DNA of 64,000 nt, from NCBI RefSeq assembly GCF_017254845.1, contig NZ_JAFKCU010000004.1:244124-308123 (forward strand), given 5' to 3'. The notes beneath the pieces are model-generated. The model had not been told where the DNA came from. It searched no databases and saw nothing but the letters and a program-made list of their open reading frames with translations. This DNA comes from Algoriphagus pacificus (lineage in GTDB: Bacteria > Bacteroidota > Bacteroidia > Cytophagales > Cyclobacteriaceae). Positions within the stretch are counted from its first letter, which is position 1, and each line of letters starts with the position of its first letter. Made by a program: the position numbers and the translations under genes. Shown piece by piece: positions 1 through 7,125 of the stretch.

Positions 1-447
1 TTTTGTAAAAAATGTCAAGAGGTAGGAGTGGATGGATTGATACTTCCGGATTTACCAATGCAGCAATACATTGATGACTACAAGGAATTGTTTGAGAAAT
101 ATGGTTTGGTCAATACATTTCTTATTTCACCTCAGACTTCCGAAAAGAGAATCCGTGAAATCGATGAGAATACCTCAGGCTTCATTTACATGGTTTCATC
201 CCATAGCATCACCGGTGCAAAAGCAGGGATTTCTGAAGAGCAGATTTCTTATTTCGATCGGGTGAAAGCACTCAACTTAAAAAATCCAAAGCTGATAGGT
301 TTTGGGATTTCAGACTCAGAAACATTTACCACTGCATCTAATTATAGTAATGGTGCCATCATTGGATCGGCATTTATCAAAGTTGTGAAGGATTCAAAAA
401 ACCTAAGTGAGGATATCCAGCGATACATTCAATCAGTGGTGAATTGA
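1..447 (+). CDS. trpA: Tryptophan synthase alpha subunit, 3' part only
   Basis: TrpA cleaves indole-3-glycerol phosphate to indole and glyceraldehyde 3-phosphate, the last stage of tryptophan synthesis, in complex with TrpB. The reading frame is open from the first base, so the N-terminal ~115 residues, including the first catalytic Glu, lie outside the window. Visible family landmarks are GVDGLILPDLP, the loop ending in SITGAK, the GFGIS phosphate-binding segment and the C-terminal GAIIGSAFIKV strand, all in the order seen in the Escherichia coli enzyme. It stops at TGA and is followed 89 bp later by aroF on the same strand, so an aromatic-amino-acid gene cluster probably continues upstream. 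The family assignment is firm; only the truncation by the window edge limits it. Confidence 0.95.
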   Translation, partial: FCKKCQEVGVDGLILPDLPMQQYIDDYKELFEKYGLVNTFLISPQTSEKRIREIDENTSGFIYMVSSHSITGAKAGISEEQISYFDRVKALNLKNPKLIGFGISDSETFTTASNYSNGAIIGSAFIKVVKDSKNLSEDIQRYIQSVVN

Positions 448-505
448 AAAAAATCACAATCAAACCTTTGATTCACTAAAACGCTTAACGTTTAGTTTAT
501 CTTCC

Positions 506-533
506 TAATTCGTACTTCATAAATCGTACTTAA
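506..533 (-). repeat. TACGANN heptad tandem repeat, copy 1
   Basis: Read on the minus strand this 28-nt stretch is built from seven-base units of the form TACGANN (TACGATT, TATGAAG, TACGAAT, then TAGGAAG just beyond it). It ends 3 nt before the aroF start codon. It matches copy 3 at 4153-4180 at 25 of 28 positions in opposite orientation. Function is unknown. Confidence 0.7.
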
Positions 534-536
534 ATA

Positions 537-1556
537 ATGATTATTCAACTTCAGCCAGATATTTCCTCTAAGCAAAAGGAAAACCTGATCGATAAAATCA
601 ACGGTATCGGCTACAAAACTACCGAAGTAAAAACCCAATTAGGGGATTACCTGATTGGTATCGGCAAAAAGGAATTTGACATCCGTAAAATCGGTCAGAT
701 GGATGGAATCATTGATATCCATATCGTTTCTGACGAATACAAATTGGTTTCTAAAAAGTGGAAAGCAAAACCAACTTCCATTGATTTGGGTGATAATGTA
801 TTTATCAAAGATGGAGAAATGGCGATCATCACCGGACCTTGTTCGATTGAGTCCGAGGAACAAATCCGTGCTGTGGTAGCTCATTGTGTTGAAAATAATG
901 TAAAGATGATGCGAGGTGGGGTTTTCAAACCTCGAAGTAGCCCTTATGCATTTAGAGGTTTGGGATTGGAAGGACTAAAGTTATGGTACAATATCGCCCA
1001 TGAAGCAGGTATTAAAATCGTGACTGAAGTGATGCAGACTTCTCAGATCGAAGAAATGTATCCTTATGTGGATGTGTACCAAGTAGGGGCGAGAAACTCT
1101 CAAAACTTCAACTTGCTAGACGAACTTGGCAAAGTAGATAAAGCAGTAATGATCAAACGCGGGATCTCTGGAACAATTGAAGAGCTTTTGCAATCTGCTG
1201 AATATGTGTTTTCCGGAGGAAATGAAAAGTTGATTCTCTGTGAAAGAGGAATCAGAACTTATGAAAGAGCTTCCAGAAACACTTTGGATTTGAATGCGAT
1301 TCCAATCTTAAAAGCAAAATCACATTTGCCTGTGATCGTCGATCCATCTCATGGTATCGGTATCCGTGCTTATGTGCCACAAATGGCTTTGGCAGGAGTG
1401 ATGTCGGGTGCCGATGGAATCATCTATGAATCCCACGAAATTCCTGAGAAAGCTTATTCCGATGGCCAACAAACTTTAGATTTTGTCCAAAGCGCAAGAT
1501 TGATCTCTTGGATCAGAGAGAGTTTCGCGATGCGAAAAGGATTTGATTTGTTGTAA
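537..1556 (+). CDS. aroF: 3-deoxy-7-phosphoheptulonate synthase with N-terminal regulatory domain
   Basis: This enzyme condenses phosphoenolpyruvate and erythrose 4-phosphate to DAHP, the first step of the shikimate pathway. At 339 residues it has the Thermotoga-type layout: an N-terminal ferredoxin-like domain (about residues 1-70) that binds an aromatic feedback inhibitor in characterised relatives, then a TIM barrel. Barrel landmarks are GPCSIES with the metal-binding Cys at 102, KPRSSP at 131-136, QVGARNSQNF, ILCERGIRT and VDPSHGIG. It lies between trpA and the leader of phhA on the same strand. Fusion of the regulatory domain predicts allosteric control by an aromatic amino acid, which is inference from relatives. 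The start gives the full domain with no upstream alternative. Confidence 0.96.
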   Translation: MIIQLQPDISSKQKENLIDKINGIGYKTTEVKTQLGDYLIGIGKKEFDIRKIGQMDGIIDIHIVSDEYKLVSKKWKAKPTSIDLGDNVFIKDGEMAIITGPCSIESEEQIRAVVAHCVENNVKMMRGGVFKPRSSPYAFRGLGLEGLKLWYNIAHEAGIKIVTEVMQTSQIEEMYPYVDVYQVGARNSQNFNLLDELGKVDKAVMIKRGISGTIEELLQSAEYVFSGGNEKLILCERGIRTYERASRNTLDLNAIPILKAKSHLPVIVDPSHGIGIRAYVPQMALAGVMSGADGIIYESHEIPEKAYSDGQQTLDFVQSARLISWIRESFAMRKGFDLL

Positions 1557-1594
1557 AAAATTGATTTCTAGATTAACCTGCTTAAATTAGTTGC

Positions 1595-1648
1595 ATGAAT
1601 CCGACACCAAGAACCTTTGTACATCATTCTTACCACCATTCTCAATGA
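1595..1648 (+). CDS. His/Phe/Tyr-rich leader peptide (17 aa) of the phhA-his attenuator
   Basis: An ATG-started 17-codon frame encodes MNPTPRTFVHHSYHHSQ and ends in TGA at 1646-1648. It holds one Phe, one Tyr and four His codons packed into nine residues, a composition typical of regulatory leader peptides upstream of the genes that make or use those amino acids. The genes that follow are phenylalanine hydroxylase and five his functions. The reading frame overlaps strand 1 of the attenuator described next. No Shine-Dalgarno is seen, as is usual in Bacteroidota. A possible promoter (TTG at 1561-1563, 19 nt, TAAATTAG at 1583-1590) would put the transcript start almost at this ATG, but that promoter match is weak. 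Confidence 0.75.
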   Translation: MNPTPRTFVHHSYHHSQ

Positions 1649-1718
1649 AGGGGTAGGATTGCTATGGTTTTTTGGTAAAAATATAGAGGCCTATTCCTTA
1701 CTGGAGTAGGCCTTTTTT
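1628..1718 (+). promoter_or_regulatory. Transcription attenuator controlling phhA-hisHAF-hisIE
   Basis: Three mutually exclusive RNA helices can be drawn. Strand 1 (1628-1634, inside the leader codons for Ser-Tyr-His) pairs with strand 2 (1652-1658) over 7 bp with one G-U. Strand 2, extended to 1648-1657, pairs with strand 3 (1690-1699) over 10 bp with two G-U pairs, which is the antiterminator. Strand 3 (1687-1697) pairs with strand 4 (1703-1713) over 11 bp followed by a run of T, which is the terminator. A ribosome stalled on the His codons would cover strand 1 and free strand 2, giving read-through. This is the classical trp/his leader logic. The structures are seen directly; regulation is inferred. 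Confidence 0.75.
1687..1718 (+). terminator. Attenuator terminator hairpin before phhA
   Basis: An 11-bp stem (arms 1687-1697 and 1703-1713, one G-U pair) with a 5-nt loop is followed directly by TTTTTT. It lies 77 bp before the phhA start and therefore can act as a regulated stop for the downstream genes as well as an end for aroF. Confidence 0.85.
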
Positions 1719-1794
1719 GTTTTGCCAGATTTGAAATTGACGAACTTAAGACAGAGAGAATAGTTATAAATACTCAAGAATATACCCAAATACC

Positions 1795-2580
1795 ATGAAC
1801 ATGAATTCAAAACCAAAAGACTGGGTTTTTACTGACCCGAGATTACAGAAGCTCAAGCAGGAGTACGATGCTTACACTGCTGAGGATTTTAAAGTCTGGA
1901 AGATATTGTTTGAAAGGCAGATGCCAAACCTACCGAAGGCTGCCTCAAAAGCCTATTTAGAGGGAGTTGAAATTGTGAATTTCTCTGCGGATAAGATTGC
2001 AAATTTTGATGAGCTCAATCAGATTTTATCCAAAACTACAGGGTGGGAAGTTCAGGTGGTTCCAGGATTGATTGATGATGATTTGTTCTTTGGACTATTG
2101 AATAATCGAAGATTTCCTTCGTCCACTTGGTTGAGGAAAATGGAGCAATTGGATTATTTGGAAGAGCCTGATATGTTTCACGATGCCTTTGCCCACATGC
2201 CGATGTTGACCAATCAGCCTTATGTCGATTTTCTGGAAAAGCTTTCTGGGATCGCTTTGAAACACATCGATAATCCATGGGCAATTCAGTTGTTGAGCAG
2301 GATTTATTGGTTTACAATTGAATTTGGACTGATAAAAGAGGATGGAGAGTTAAAAATTTACGGGGCTGGTATCTTAAGTTCGGCCGGAGAGACTAAATTC
2401 AGCCTTTCAAATGAGCCAAAGCATTACGATTACGATGTGCGGAGGATTTTGAATCAAGAATACTGGAAAGATCACTTTCAGGATAAATATTTTGTGATAG
2501 AGAATTACGAGCAACTTTATGAATCACTTCCGGAAATAGAAGCGGTTCTTGAAGAGATGTTGCTGGAGAAAGAAAAGTAG
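1795..2580 (+). CDS. phhA: Phenylalanine 4-hydroxylase (pterin-dependent, bacterial form)
   Basis: PhhA converts phenylalanine to tyrosine using O2, non-haem iron and a tetrahydropterin. The 261-residue protein is the single catalytic domain typical of bacteria, without the ACT regulatory domain of the animal enzyme. The iron ligands are visible as His129 and His134 in FHDAFAHMP and Glu176 in WFTIEFG. Two in-frame ATGs (1795, 1801) are possible starts. Its placement behind a leader rich in His, Phe and Tyr and directly before hisH suggests co-regulation with histidine synthesis. A pterin cofactor could be supplied by the PTPS-II-like enzyme at 48914-49333. It could serve tyrosine synthesis or phenylalanine breakdown; sitting among biosynthetic genes favours the former. 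Confidence 0.95.
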   Translation: MNMNSKPKDWVFTDPRLQKLKQEYDAYTAEDFKVWKILFERQMPNLPKAASKAYLEGVEIVNFSADKIANFDELNQILSKTTGWEVQVVPGLIDDDLFFGLLNNRRFPSSTWLRKMEQLDYLEEPDMFHDAFAHMPMLTNQPYVDFLEKLSGIALKHIDNPWAIQLLSRIYWFTIEFGLIKEDGELKIYGAGILSSAGETKFSLSNEPKHYDYDVRRILNQEYWKDHFQDKYFVIENYEQLYESLPEIEAVLEEMLLEKEK

Positions 2581-2605
2581 AATTTGTAAGAATTGAAATG
2601 TAAAA

Positions 2606-2662
2606 GTCGGGTGCCCGATGTTCGGTGTAAATTCATCGAATATCGGACATCGGACATCAGAC
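2606..2662 (+). repeat. Heptad-based inverted repeat directly before hisH
   Basis: Two 23-nt arms (2606-2628 and 2640-2662) flank an 11-nt loop; 21 of 23 positions can pair in RNA, four of them as G-U. The second arm is itself a 7-base tandem repeat, TCGGACA, TCGGACA, TCAGACA. The structure ends 5 nt before the hisH ATG, close enough to affect ribosome access. Confidence 0.75.
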
Positions 2663-2667
2663 AATAC

Positions 2668-3264
2668 ATGAAAATAGCAGTCATAAAATACAATTCCGGC
2701 AATGTCCAGTCGGTTCTTTATGCATTGGAACGTCTAGGCGTGCAAGCTGAATTGACAGACGATGCTGAAAAAATCAGGTCAGCAGATAAAGTTGTTTTTC
2801 CTGGTCAAGGTGAAGCCAGCACAGCAATGAAATACCTCAAGAAAAGGAACCTTGACACTTTGATTGGAGATTTGAAACAGCCATTTCTGGGAGTCTGCTT
2901 AGGACTTCAACTTTTGTGTGAGCACTCTGAAGAAAATGACACGAAGTGTTTGGGGATTTTTCCGGTGAAAGTGAAGAAGTTTGTGCCTGAAAATTCCCAG
3001 GAATTCAAAGTGCCTCATGTAGGTTGGAATGAATTGGAGGATTTAAAAAACAATCCATTGCTAGCCGATCTTCCAGCAAACCCATTTGTATATTATGTGC
3101 ATAGCTATTATGCGGAACTAAGCAATTTGACTCTGGCAAGTACGCATTATATCCATGATTTTTCCGGAATTCTTCATCGGGATAATTACTATGCCATTCA
3201 GGCTCACCCTGAGAAAAGTGGCTTAGTGGGAGAGAAGCTGTTAAGCAATTTCTTAAGGATTTAA
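2668..3264 (+). CDS. hisH: Imidazole glycerol phosphate synthase, glutaminase subunit
   Basis: HisH hydrolyses glutamine and channels ammonia to HisF to form imidazole glycerol phosphate and AICAR in histidine synthesis. The 198-residue protein shows the class I glutaminase triad: Cys77 in GVCLGLQ, His180 and Glu182 in AHPEKSG, with the oxyanion segment PGQGEA near residue 45. The frame is open upstream to 2593, but those extra residues are the translation of the hairpin repeat; the ATG at 2668 gives the family N terminus MKIAVIKYNSGN, so it is chosen. It is the first his gene after phhA and its partner hisF is two genes downstream. Confidence 0.96.
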   Translation: MKIAVIKYNSGNVQSVLYALERLGVQAELTDDAEKIRSADKVVFPGQGEASTAMKYLKKRNLDTLIGDLKQPFLGVCLGLQLLCEHSEENDTKCLGIFPVKVKKFVPENSQEFKVPHVGWNELEDLKNNPLLADLPANPFVYYVHSYYAELSNLTLASTHYIHDFSGILHRDNYYAIQAHPEKSGLVGEKLLSNFLRI

Positions 3265-3274
3265 AATCATAAAT

Positions 3275-3300
3275 AACGATTTACGAAATACGAGTTACGA
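3275..3300 (+). repeat. TACGANN heptad tandem repeat, copy 2
   Basis: Units TACGAAA, TACGAGT and TACGAGG follow a degenerate AACGATT. It matches copy 3 (4158-4183) at 23 of 26 positions in the same orientation and begins 10 nt after the hisH stop codon. A small GGTG/CACC hairpin follows at 3301-3314. Confidence 0.7.
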
Positions 3301-3397
3301 GGTGTTTCTGCACCTTCACAACAAGAATAAAACTCAAATCCCCATGTTTCCTTTGAAATATGCTGACAGCCCTTCAATAATTAATGTTAAATCATAA

Positions 3398-3432
3398 TTT
3401 TCCAATCTTTCAATCTTTCAATTTTCCAATTC
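3398..3432 (+). repeat. Short tandem repeat of an eight-base CAAT-containing unit
   Basis: The 35 nt ending 7 nt before hisA consist of near-identical units (TTTCCAATC, TTTCAATC, TTTCAATT, TTCCAATT) on the plus strand. It is a different unit from the TACGANN heptads. No function can be assigned. Confidence 0.6.
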
Positions 3433-3439
3433 AAAAAAA

Positions 3440-4156
3440 ATGCAAATAATCCCAGCAATCGACCTTATCGGAGGTAAATGTGTCCGACTAAGCCAAGGCG
3501 ATTACAGCAGCAAAAAAGAATACCATGACGATCCTTTGGAAATGGCCAAGCGTTTTGAAGGAGCTGGAATCCAAAGACTTCATTTGGTAGATCTTGATGG
3601 TGCCAAAGCCAAAAAGATTGTAAATGGAGATGTACTGGAAAGAATAACAAGCGGGACTAGTTTACAACTTGATTTTGGGGGAGGAATTCAGTCAGATGAG
3701 GAAATTGAGAAGGCTTTTGAATTCGGAGCAAAGCAGGTAACTGGTGGAAGTATTGCAGTGAAAAACCCAGAACTATTTGGTGGTTGGATCACCAGATTTG
3801 GCGCTGATAAAATCATTCTTGGTGCTGATGCCAAAAACAGAAAGATCGCAGTCGGAGGTTGGGAAGAAACTACCTCCGTGGATTTGATTCCATTTATCAA
3901 AGACTATGTCGAGAAAGGAATCAGCTATGTGATCTGTACGGATGTAGCAAAAGACGGATTGCTTCAAGGTCCATCTACGGATTTATACAAAGAGATTTTA
4001 GAAGAAATTCCTGGCGTAAAATTGATCGCAAGTGGAGGAGTATCCTCTGTGAAAGATTTGGAAGAACTGGAGAAAATAGGTGTTTACGGGACAATCGTTG
4101 GGAAGGCCTATTATGAAGGAAGAGTAACGTTGGAGGAATTGGCAGCTTTCGTTTAA
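3440..4156 (+). CDS. hisA: ProFAR isomerase (1-(5-phosphoribosyl)-5-[(5-phosphoribosylamino)methylideneamino]imidazole-4-carboxamide isomerase)
   Basis: HisA performs the Amadori rearrangement of ProFAR to PRFAR, the substrate of HisFH. The 238-residue TIM barrel begins MQIIPAIDLIGG with catalytic Asp8; the second catalytic acid is Asp130 in LGADAKN, and CTDVAKDG (from 166) carries the substrate-binding Thr. Two phosphate-binding motifs, FGGGIQ and SGGVSS, appear at equivalent positions of the two half-barrels. It is preceded by a 175-bp repeat-bearing spacer after hisH and followed by 201 bp before hisF; its TAA stop lies inside repeat copy 3. hisA is homologous to hisF, and the shorter length and catalytic loops separate them here. 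Confidence 0.96.
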   Translation: MQIIPAIDLIGGKCVRLSQGDYSSKKEYHDDPLEMAKRFEGAGIQRLHLVDLDGAKAKKIVNGDVLERITSGTSLQLDFGGGIQSDEEIEKAFEFGAKQVTGGSIAVKNPELFGGWITRFGADKIILGADAKNRKIAVGGWEETTSVDLIPFIKDYVEKGISYVICTDVAKDGLLQGPSTDLYKEILEEIPGVKLIASGGVSSVKDLEELEKIGVYGTIVGKAYYEGRVTLEELAAFV

Positions 4157-4183
4157 GTACGATTTACGAAATAAGAATTACGA
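4153..4183 (+). repeat. TACGANN heptad tandem repeat, copy 3 (overlaps hisA stop)
   Basis: Four successive units, TACGATT, TACGAAA, TAAGAAT and TACGAGA, start inside the last codon region of hisA; the TAA stop at 4154-4156 is part of the repeat. It is the best preserved copy in the window. Confidence 0.7.
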
Positions 4184-4292
4184 GATTGAACTGAACCTCA
4201 ATTATCAATATCAATTCTCACCATCAAAAAAGGCTAAATATGGGGAGGATGGTAAACACAAAAATAGACCTCGAACCCCGATAACTATAGGG

Positions 4293-4310
4293 GCGTATTT
4301 CGTACTTCAG
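4293..4310 (-). repeat. TACGANN heptad repeat, partial copy 4
   Basis: On the minus strand it reads GAAGTACGAAATACG, two heptad units. It faces copy 3 across the hisA-hisF spacer, so the spacer is bracketed by an inverted pair of repeats. Confidence 0.5.
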
Positions 4311-4357
4311 AAAATTAGAATAATGAATATTGAAGAAATGTTAATAGAATTCAAATA

Positions 4358-5113
4358 ATGCTTACTAAACGAATAATCCCCTGCCTAGATATCAAAGAAG
4401 GCCGAACAGTCAAAGGAGTGAACTTTGTTGAGCTGCGTGATGCAGGTGATCCGGTGGAGTTGGCAAAAATTTACTCGGATGAAGGGGCTGACGAATTGGT
4501 GTTTTTGGATATCACTGCAACCGTAGATAAGCGTAAAACTTTAGCGGAATTAGTTACAAAAGTGGCCAAAGCCATCAATATTCCATTTACAGTGGGAGGC
4601 GGGATTTCTACTGTAGAGGATGTGAAAGTATTGCTTAATGCCGGAGCCGATAAGATTTCCATCAATTCTTCAGCGGTGAAAAATCCTCAAATTATCAATG
4701 AAATGGCTGCCGAGTTTGGTTCTCAATGCATTGTTGTAGCGATAGATACCCGAAATGTAGACGGAATTGACTTTGTCCATACTCATGGAGGCAGGCGGGC
4801 AACGCTTCTAAAAACACAAGAATGGGCTCAGGAAGTCTGCGAACGTGGTGCTGGAGAAATTCTTCTGACTTCCATGGATCATGATGGGACTAAAGCTGGA
4901 TTTTCCAATGAATTATTAGCTGAGATTTCTTCAGCACTTTCCATTCCAGTTATTGCTTCTGGGGGAGCTGGGACCATGGCACATTTCAAAGATGTGTTTA
5001 CCTTTGGAAAAGCAGATGCAGCTTTGGCAGCAAGTATTTTCCACTTTAAAGAGATTGGAATTCCTGAATTGAAGCGATACCTCGCCGATTCAGAAATCAG
5101 CATAAGAAACTAG
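4358..5113 (+). CDS. hisF: Imidazole glycerol phosphate synthase, cyclase subunit
   Basis: HisF uses ammonia from HisH to cyclise PRFAR into imidazole glycerol phosphate and AICAR. The 251-residue barrel has catalytic Asp11 in [10 protein letters not shown] and Asp130 in VVAIDTR, exactly the canonical positions, plus TVGGGIS and ASGGAGT phosphate-binding loops and the HDGT segment near 175. It is followed after only 2 nt by hisIE, so the two are translationally coupled. All three subunits or enzymes around the HisFH step are in this cluster. Confidence 0.97.
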   Translation: MLTKRIIPCLDIKEGRTVKGVNFVELRDAGDPVELAKIYSDEGADELVFLDITATVDKRKTLAELVTKVAKAINIPFTVGGGISTVEDVKVLLNAGADKISINSSAVKNPQIINEMAAEFGSQCIVVAIDTRNVDGIDFVHTHGGRRATLLKTQEWAQEVCERGAGEILLTSMDHDGTKAGFSNELLAEISSALSIPVIASGGAGTMAHFKDVFTFGKADAALAASIFHFKEIGIPELKRYLADSEISIRN

Positions 5114-5115
5114 TA

Positions 5116-5724
5116 ATGAGCGAAAGAATAATTGATTTCAAAAAAATGGACGGTTTAGTGCCTGCAATAGTACAAGATGCTTTGAGCGGGAAAGTACTGA
5201 TGCAAGGCTATATGAATGAGGAGGCTTTGGTAAAAACCAAGGAAACTAAACAAGTGACTTTTTTTAGCCGTAGCAAAAACCGGCTTTGGACAAAAGGAGA
5301 AACCTCTGGAAATTTCATGGAGCTAGTTTCAATTTCTGTTGACTGTGACGGAGATTCTATTTTGGTGAAAGCTAATCCAAAAGGTCCGGTTTGTCACACA
5401 GGTGCAGATACTTGTTTTGCTGAGGTGAATTCTTCTAAAATTGGTTTTATTGACCAGCTGAGAGCCATTATCAAGGATAGAAAAAACAATCCAACGGACA
5501 AATCCTATACAGCCTCACTTTTTGCCAAAGGCATCAATAAAGTTGCCCAGAAAGTTGGAGAAGAAGCGGTAGAGATCGTGATCGAGGCTAAAGACGACAA
5601 CAAAGAATTATTTATGGGGGAAGCGGCGGATTTACTTTACCACTATTTGGTTTTGTTGGAGGCCAAAGGATATGAACTAGATGAAGTAATGGATGTGCTG
5701 ATAGAAAGACATCAGAAAAAATAA
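5116..5724 (+). CDS. hisIE: Bifunctional phosphoribosyl-AMP cyclohydrolase / phosphoribosyl-ATP pyrophosphatase
   Basis: This fusion catalyses steps 2 and 3 of histidine synthesis. In its 202 residues the N-terminal cyclohydrolase part carries the metal-binding SVDCDGDS segment and the cysteines of GPVCHTG and DTCF; after a short linker near residue 110 comes the all-helical pyrophosphatase part with EVVEE-like GEEAVEIVIEAK and AADLLYHYLVLL. It is the last gene of the run and is closed by a strong terminator that starts in its stop codon. hisG, hisD, hisC and hisB are not in the window, so the pathway is split between loci or lies beyond the left edge. Confidence 0.96.
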   Translation: MSERIIDFKKMDGLVPAIVQDALSGKVLMQGYMNEEALVKTKETKQVTFFSRSKNRLWTKGETSGNFMELVSISVDCDGDSILVKANPKGPVCHTGADTCFAEVNSSKIGFIDQLRAIIKDRKNNPTDKSYTASLFAKGINKVAQKVGEEAVEIVIEAKDDNKELFMGEAADLLYHYLVLLEAKGYELDEVMDVLIERHQKK

Positions 5725-5753
5725 ATAAAGCCCGATTCAATCGGGCTTTATTT
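5723..5753. terminator. Bidirectional terminator between hisIE and the S41 peptidase gene
   Basis: A perfect 13-bp inverted repeat containing AAAGCCCGA/TCGGGCTTT has a 5-nt loop and A/T runs on both sides, so it can end transcription from both converging genes. It fills the whole gap between the two stop codons. Confidence 0.9.
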
Positions 5754-7073
5754 TTAGTAAGCTGGGAATTCTTGTTGAAGCCCTTTGAATTGATCTATCA
5801 TCTCCCATTTAGGTCGATAGAATGTGTTGACGAGCCTGCTGTTCACATTTCCATTTTCCAAGACCTGGATTGCAGCGGCCAATCTTAAATCATTTTCTGA
5901 TCCCCAGTTAAATTGAGGAGTGTCTCCCACTAGAAAATCTGCAGGAAATCCATCAAAATAATCAGCTTTGCCATTTGCATTGGAAAGAGAAAATGTAATT
6001 GGAACAAGCTCCACATTGTTTTCCTTCAATACCGGTTCGTAAGAGGATAATGGAAAAGAGCCAACAGGCTTTCCATAAGTATTGTCACCTACCAAGGTAA
6101 TATCAAAATATGGATCCAAACAGTTGATGACCAATTCTGAAGCAGAAGCAGAACCTCTTGAGGTGATAAACACAAGTTTATTTAGGTTCAAATTTCCTTT
6201 TTTTACAAAGTTCTCAGTTTTATTGAAATCGCTTTTAAGGGAGTTCAACTTGTTGGTATACATTACCTTGTAATCATTGCTAAGTTGAATCAGAGAGTTT
6301 AAAATTTGCTCTGCTACATCTACAGATCCCCCACCATTATACCTCAAATCAATAATTAAATCCGTAATATTTTCTGATTCAAAATAGGCCATAGAATTTT
6401 CTACTTCCTTACTCTGAGTGGGACTTAATCCTTGGGTAGCTTTAAAGCTGTTGTAAACCCAATAGCCAACTTTTTTTCCTGAAAGATCTATGACGGATTG
6501 ATACAAAACAGAATTGGATTGATATTCCGCCTTTGTATTTGATCGTGTCGTTTCGGTTCCGTCAGGAAGTTTGAATTTAAAGGAGTTTGTAATTCCGGGA
6601 TCAGGACCACCTAATTTGAAATCATATCCCCCCGTAGAGGTCTTATATTCAGAAATGGGTTTACCGTTCACTTCTAGAATCTCCCAGCCTCTCTGCCAAC
6701 CATCTTTTCCTGCAGGTGATTCATCAAATACGAATGTGAGGAATAGCCTTTCATTCGCATCAAAGGCAAAACCGAATCCATGTCCGGCATTTCTACCCAC
6801 AAAGGCGTTATTAAAGTCTTCTTGAGTTGTCAGGTATGAAAATCTGTCTAGGGGCTTAAACTTTATTGCCTCTAAAAACTCTTCATTCGATGCAAAGTCA
6901 GAGGTATTGGGCTTTGCAGGAAGTTCTTTATTCCAATAATACCATTCCTCCATGCCAGAATAGATCGCATCCCTAACAGCATTGGATTGCGGATTGGGAG
7001 TGGGATCGTCTTTTTTGTTACAAGACCAGATTCCGACTAGCAACAAACTCAGGTACAGATAGTGTTTTTTCAT
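5754..7073 (-). CDS. S41-family (C-terminal-processing-like) peptidase, predicted lipoprotein
   Basis: A secreted serine peptidase of 439 residues. The N terminus MKKHYLYLSLLLVGIWSC is a lipoprotein signal with Cys18 as the lipidated residue, followed by an Asp/Pro linker. A PDZ-like stretch lies at about 95-170 and the protease core at about 195-400. The nucleophile is Ser310 in GSASASE and the general base Lys335 in TYGKPVG; the 25-residue spacing equals that of E. coli Tsp. The RYNGGGS loop at 244-250 is typical of the family. It probably sits on the outer membrane facing the periplasm or outside. It has no obvious operon partner; the exported Dabb protein lies 52 bp upstream. The substrate is unknown. 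Confidence 0.9.
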   Translation of the reverse strand: MKKHYLYLSLLLVGIWSCNKKDDPTPNPQSNAVRDAIYSGMEEWYYWNKELPAKPNTSDFASNEEFLEAIKFKPLDRFSYLTTQEDFNNAFVGRNAGHGFGFAFDANERLFLTFVFDESPAGKDGWQRGWEILEVNGKPISEYKTSTGGYDFKLGGPDPGITNSFKFKLPDGTETTRSNTKAEYQSNSVLYQSVIDLSGKKVGYWVYNSFKATQGLSPTQSKEVENSMAYFESENITDLIIDLRYNGGGSVDVAEQILNSLIQLSNDYKVMYTNKLNSLKSDFNKTENFVKKGNLNLNKLVFITSRGSASASELVINCLDPYFDITLVGDNTYGKPVGSFPLSSYEPVLKENNVELVPITFSLSNANGKADYFDGFPADFLVGDTPQFNWGSENDLRLAAAIQVLENGNVNSRLVNTFYRPKWEMIDQFKGLQQEFPAY

Positions 7074-7125
7074 GATAAGTTCAAGATTGCTATTTAGATA
7101 CGGATATTATTGGAATCAAGGTTTA

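Noticed and set aside
2593-2667. N-terminal extension of hisH starting at 2593
   Set aside because: The extra 25 residues are the translation of the heptad hairpin and have no counterpart in HisH; the ATG at 2668 gives the family N terminus.
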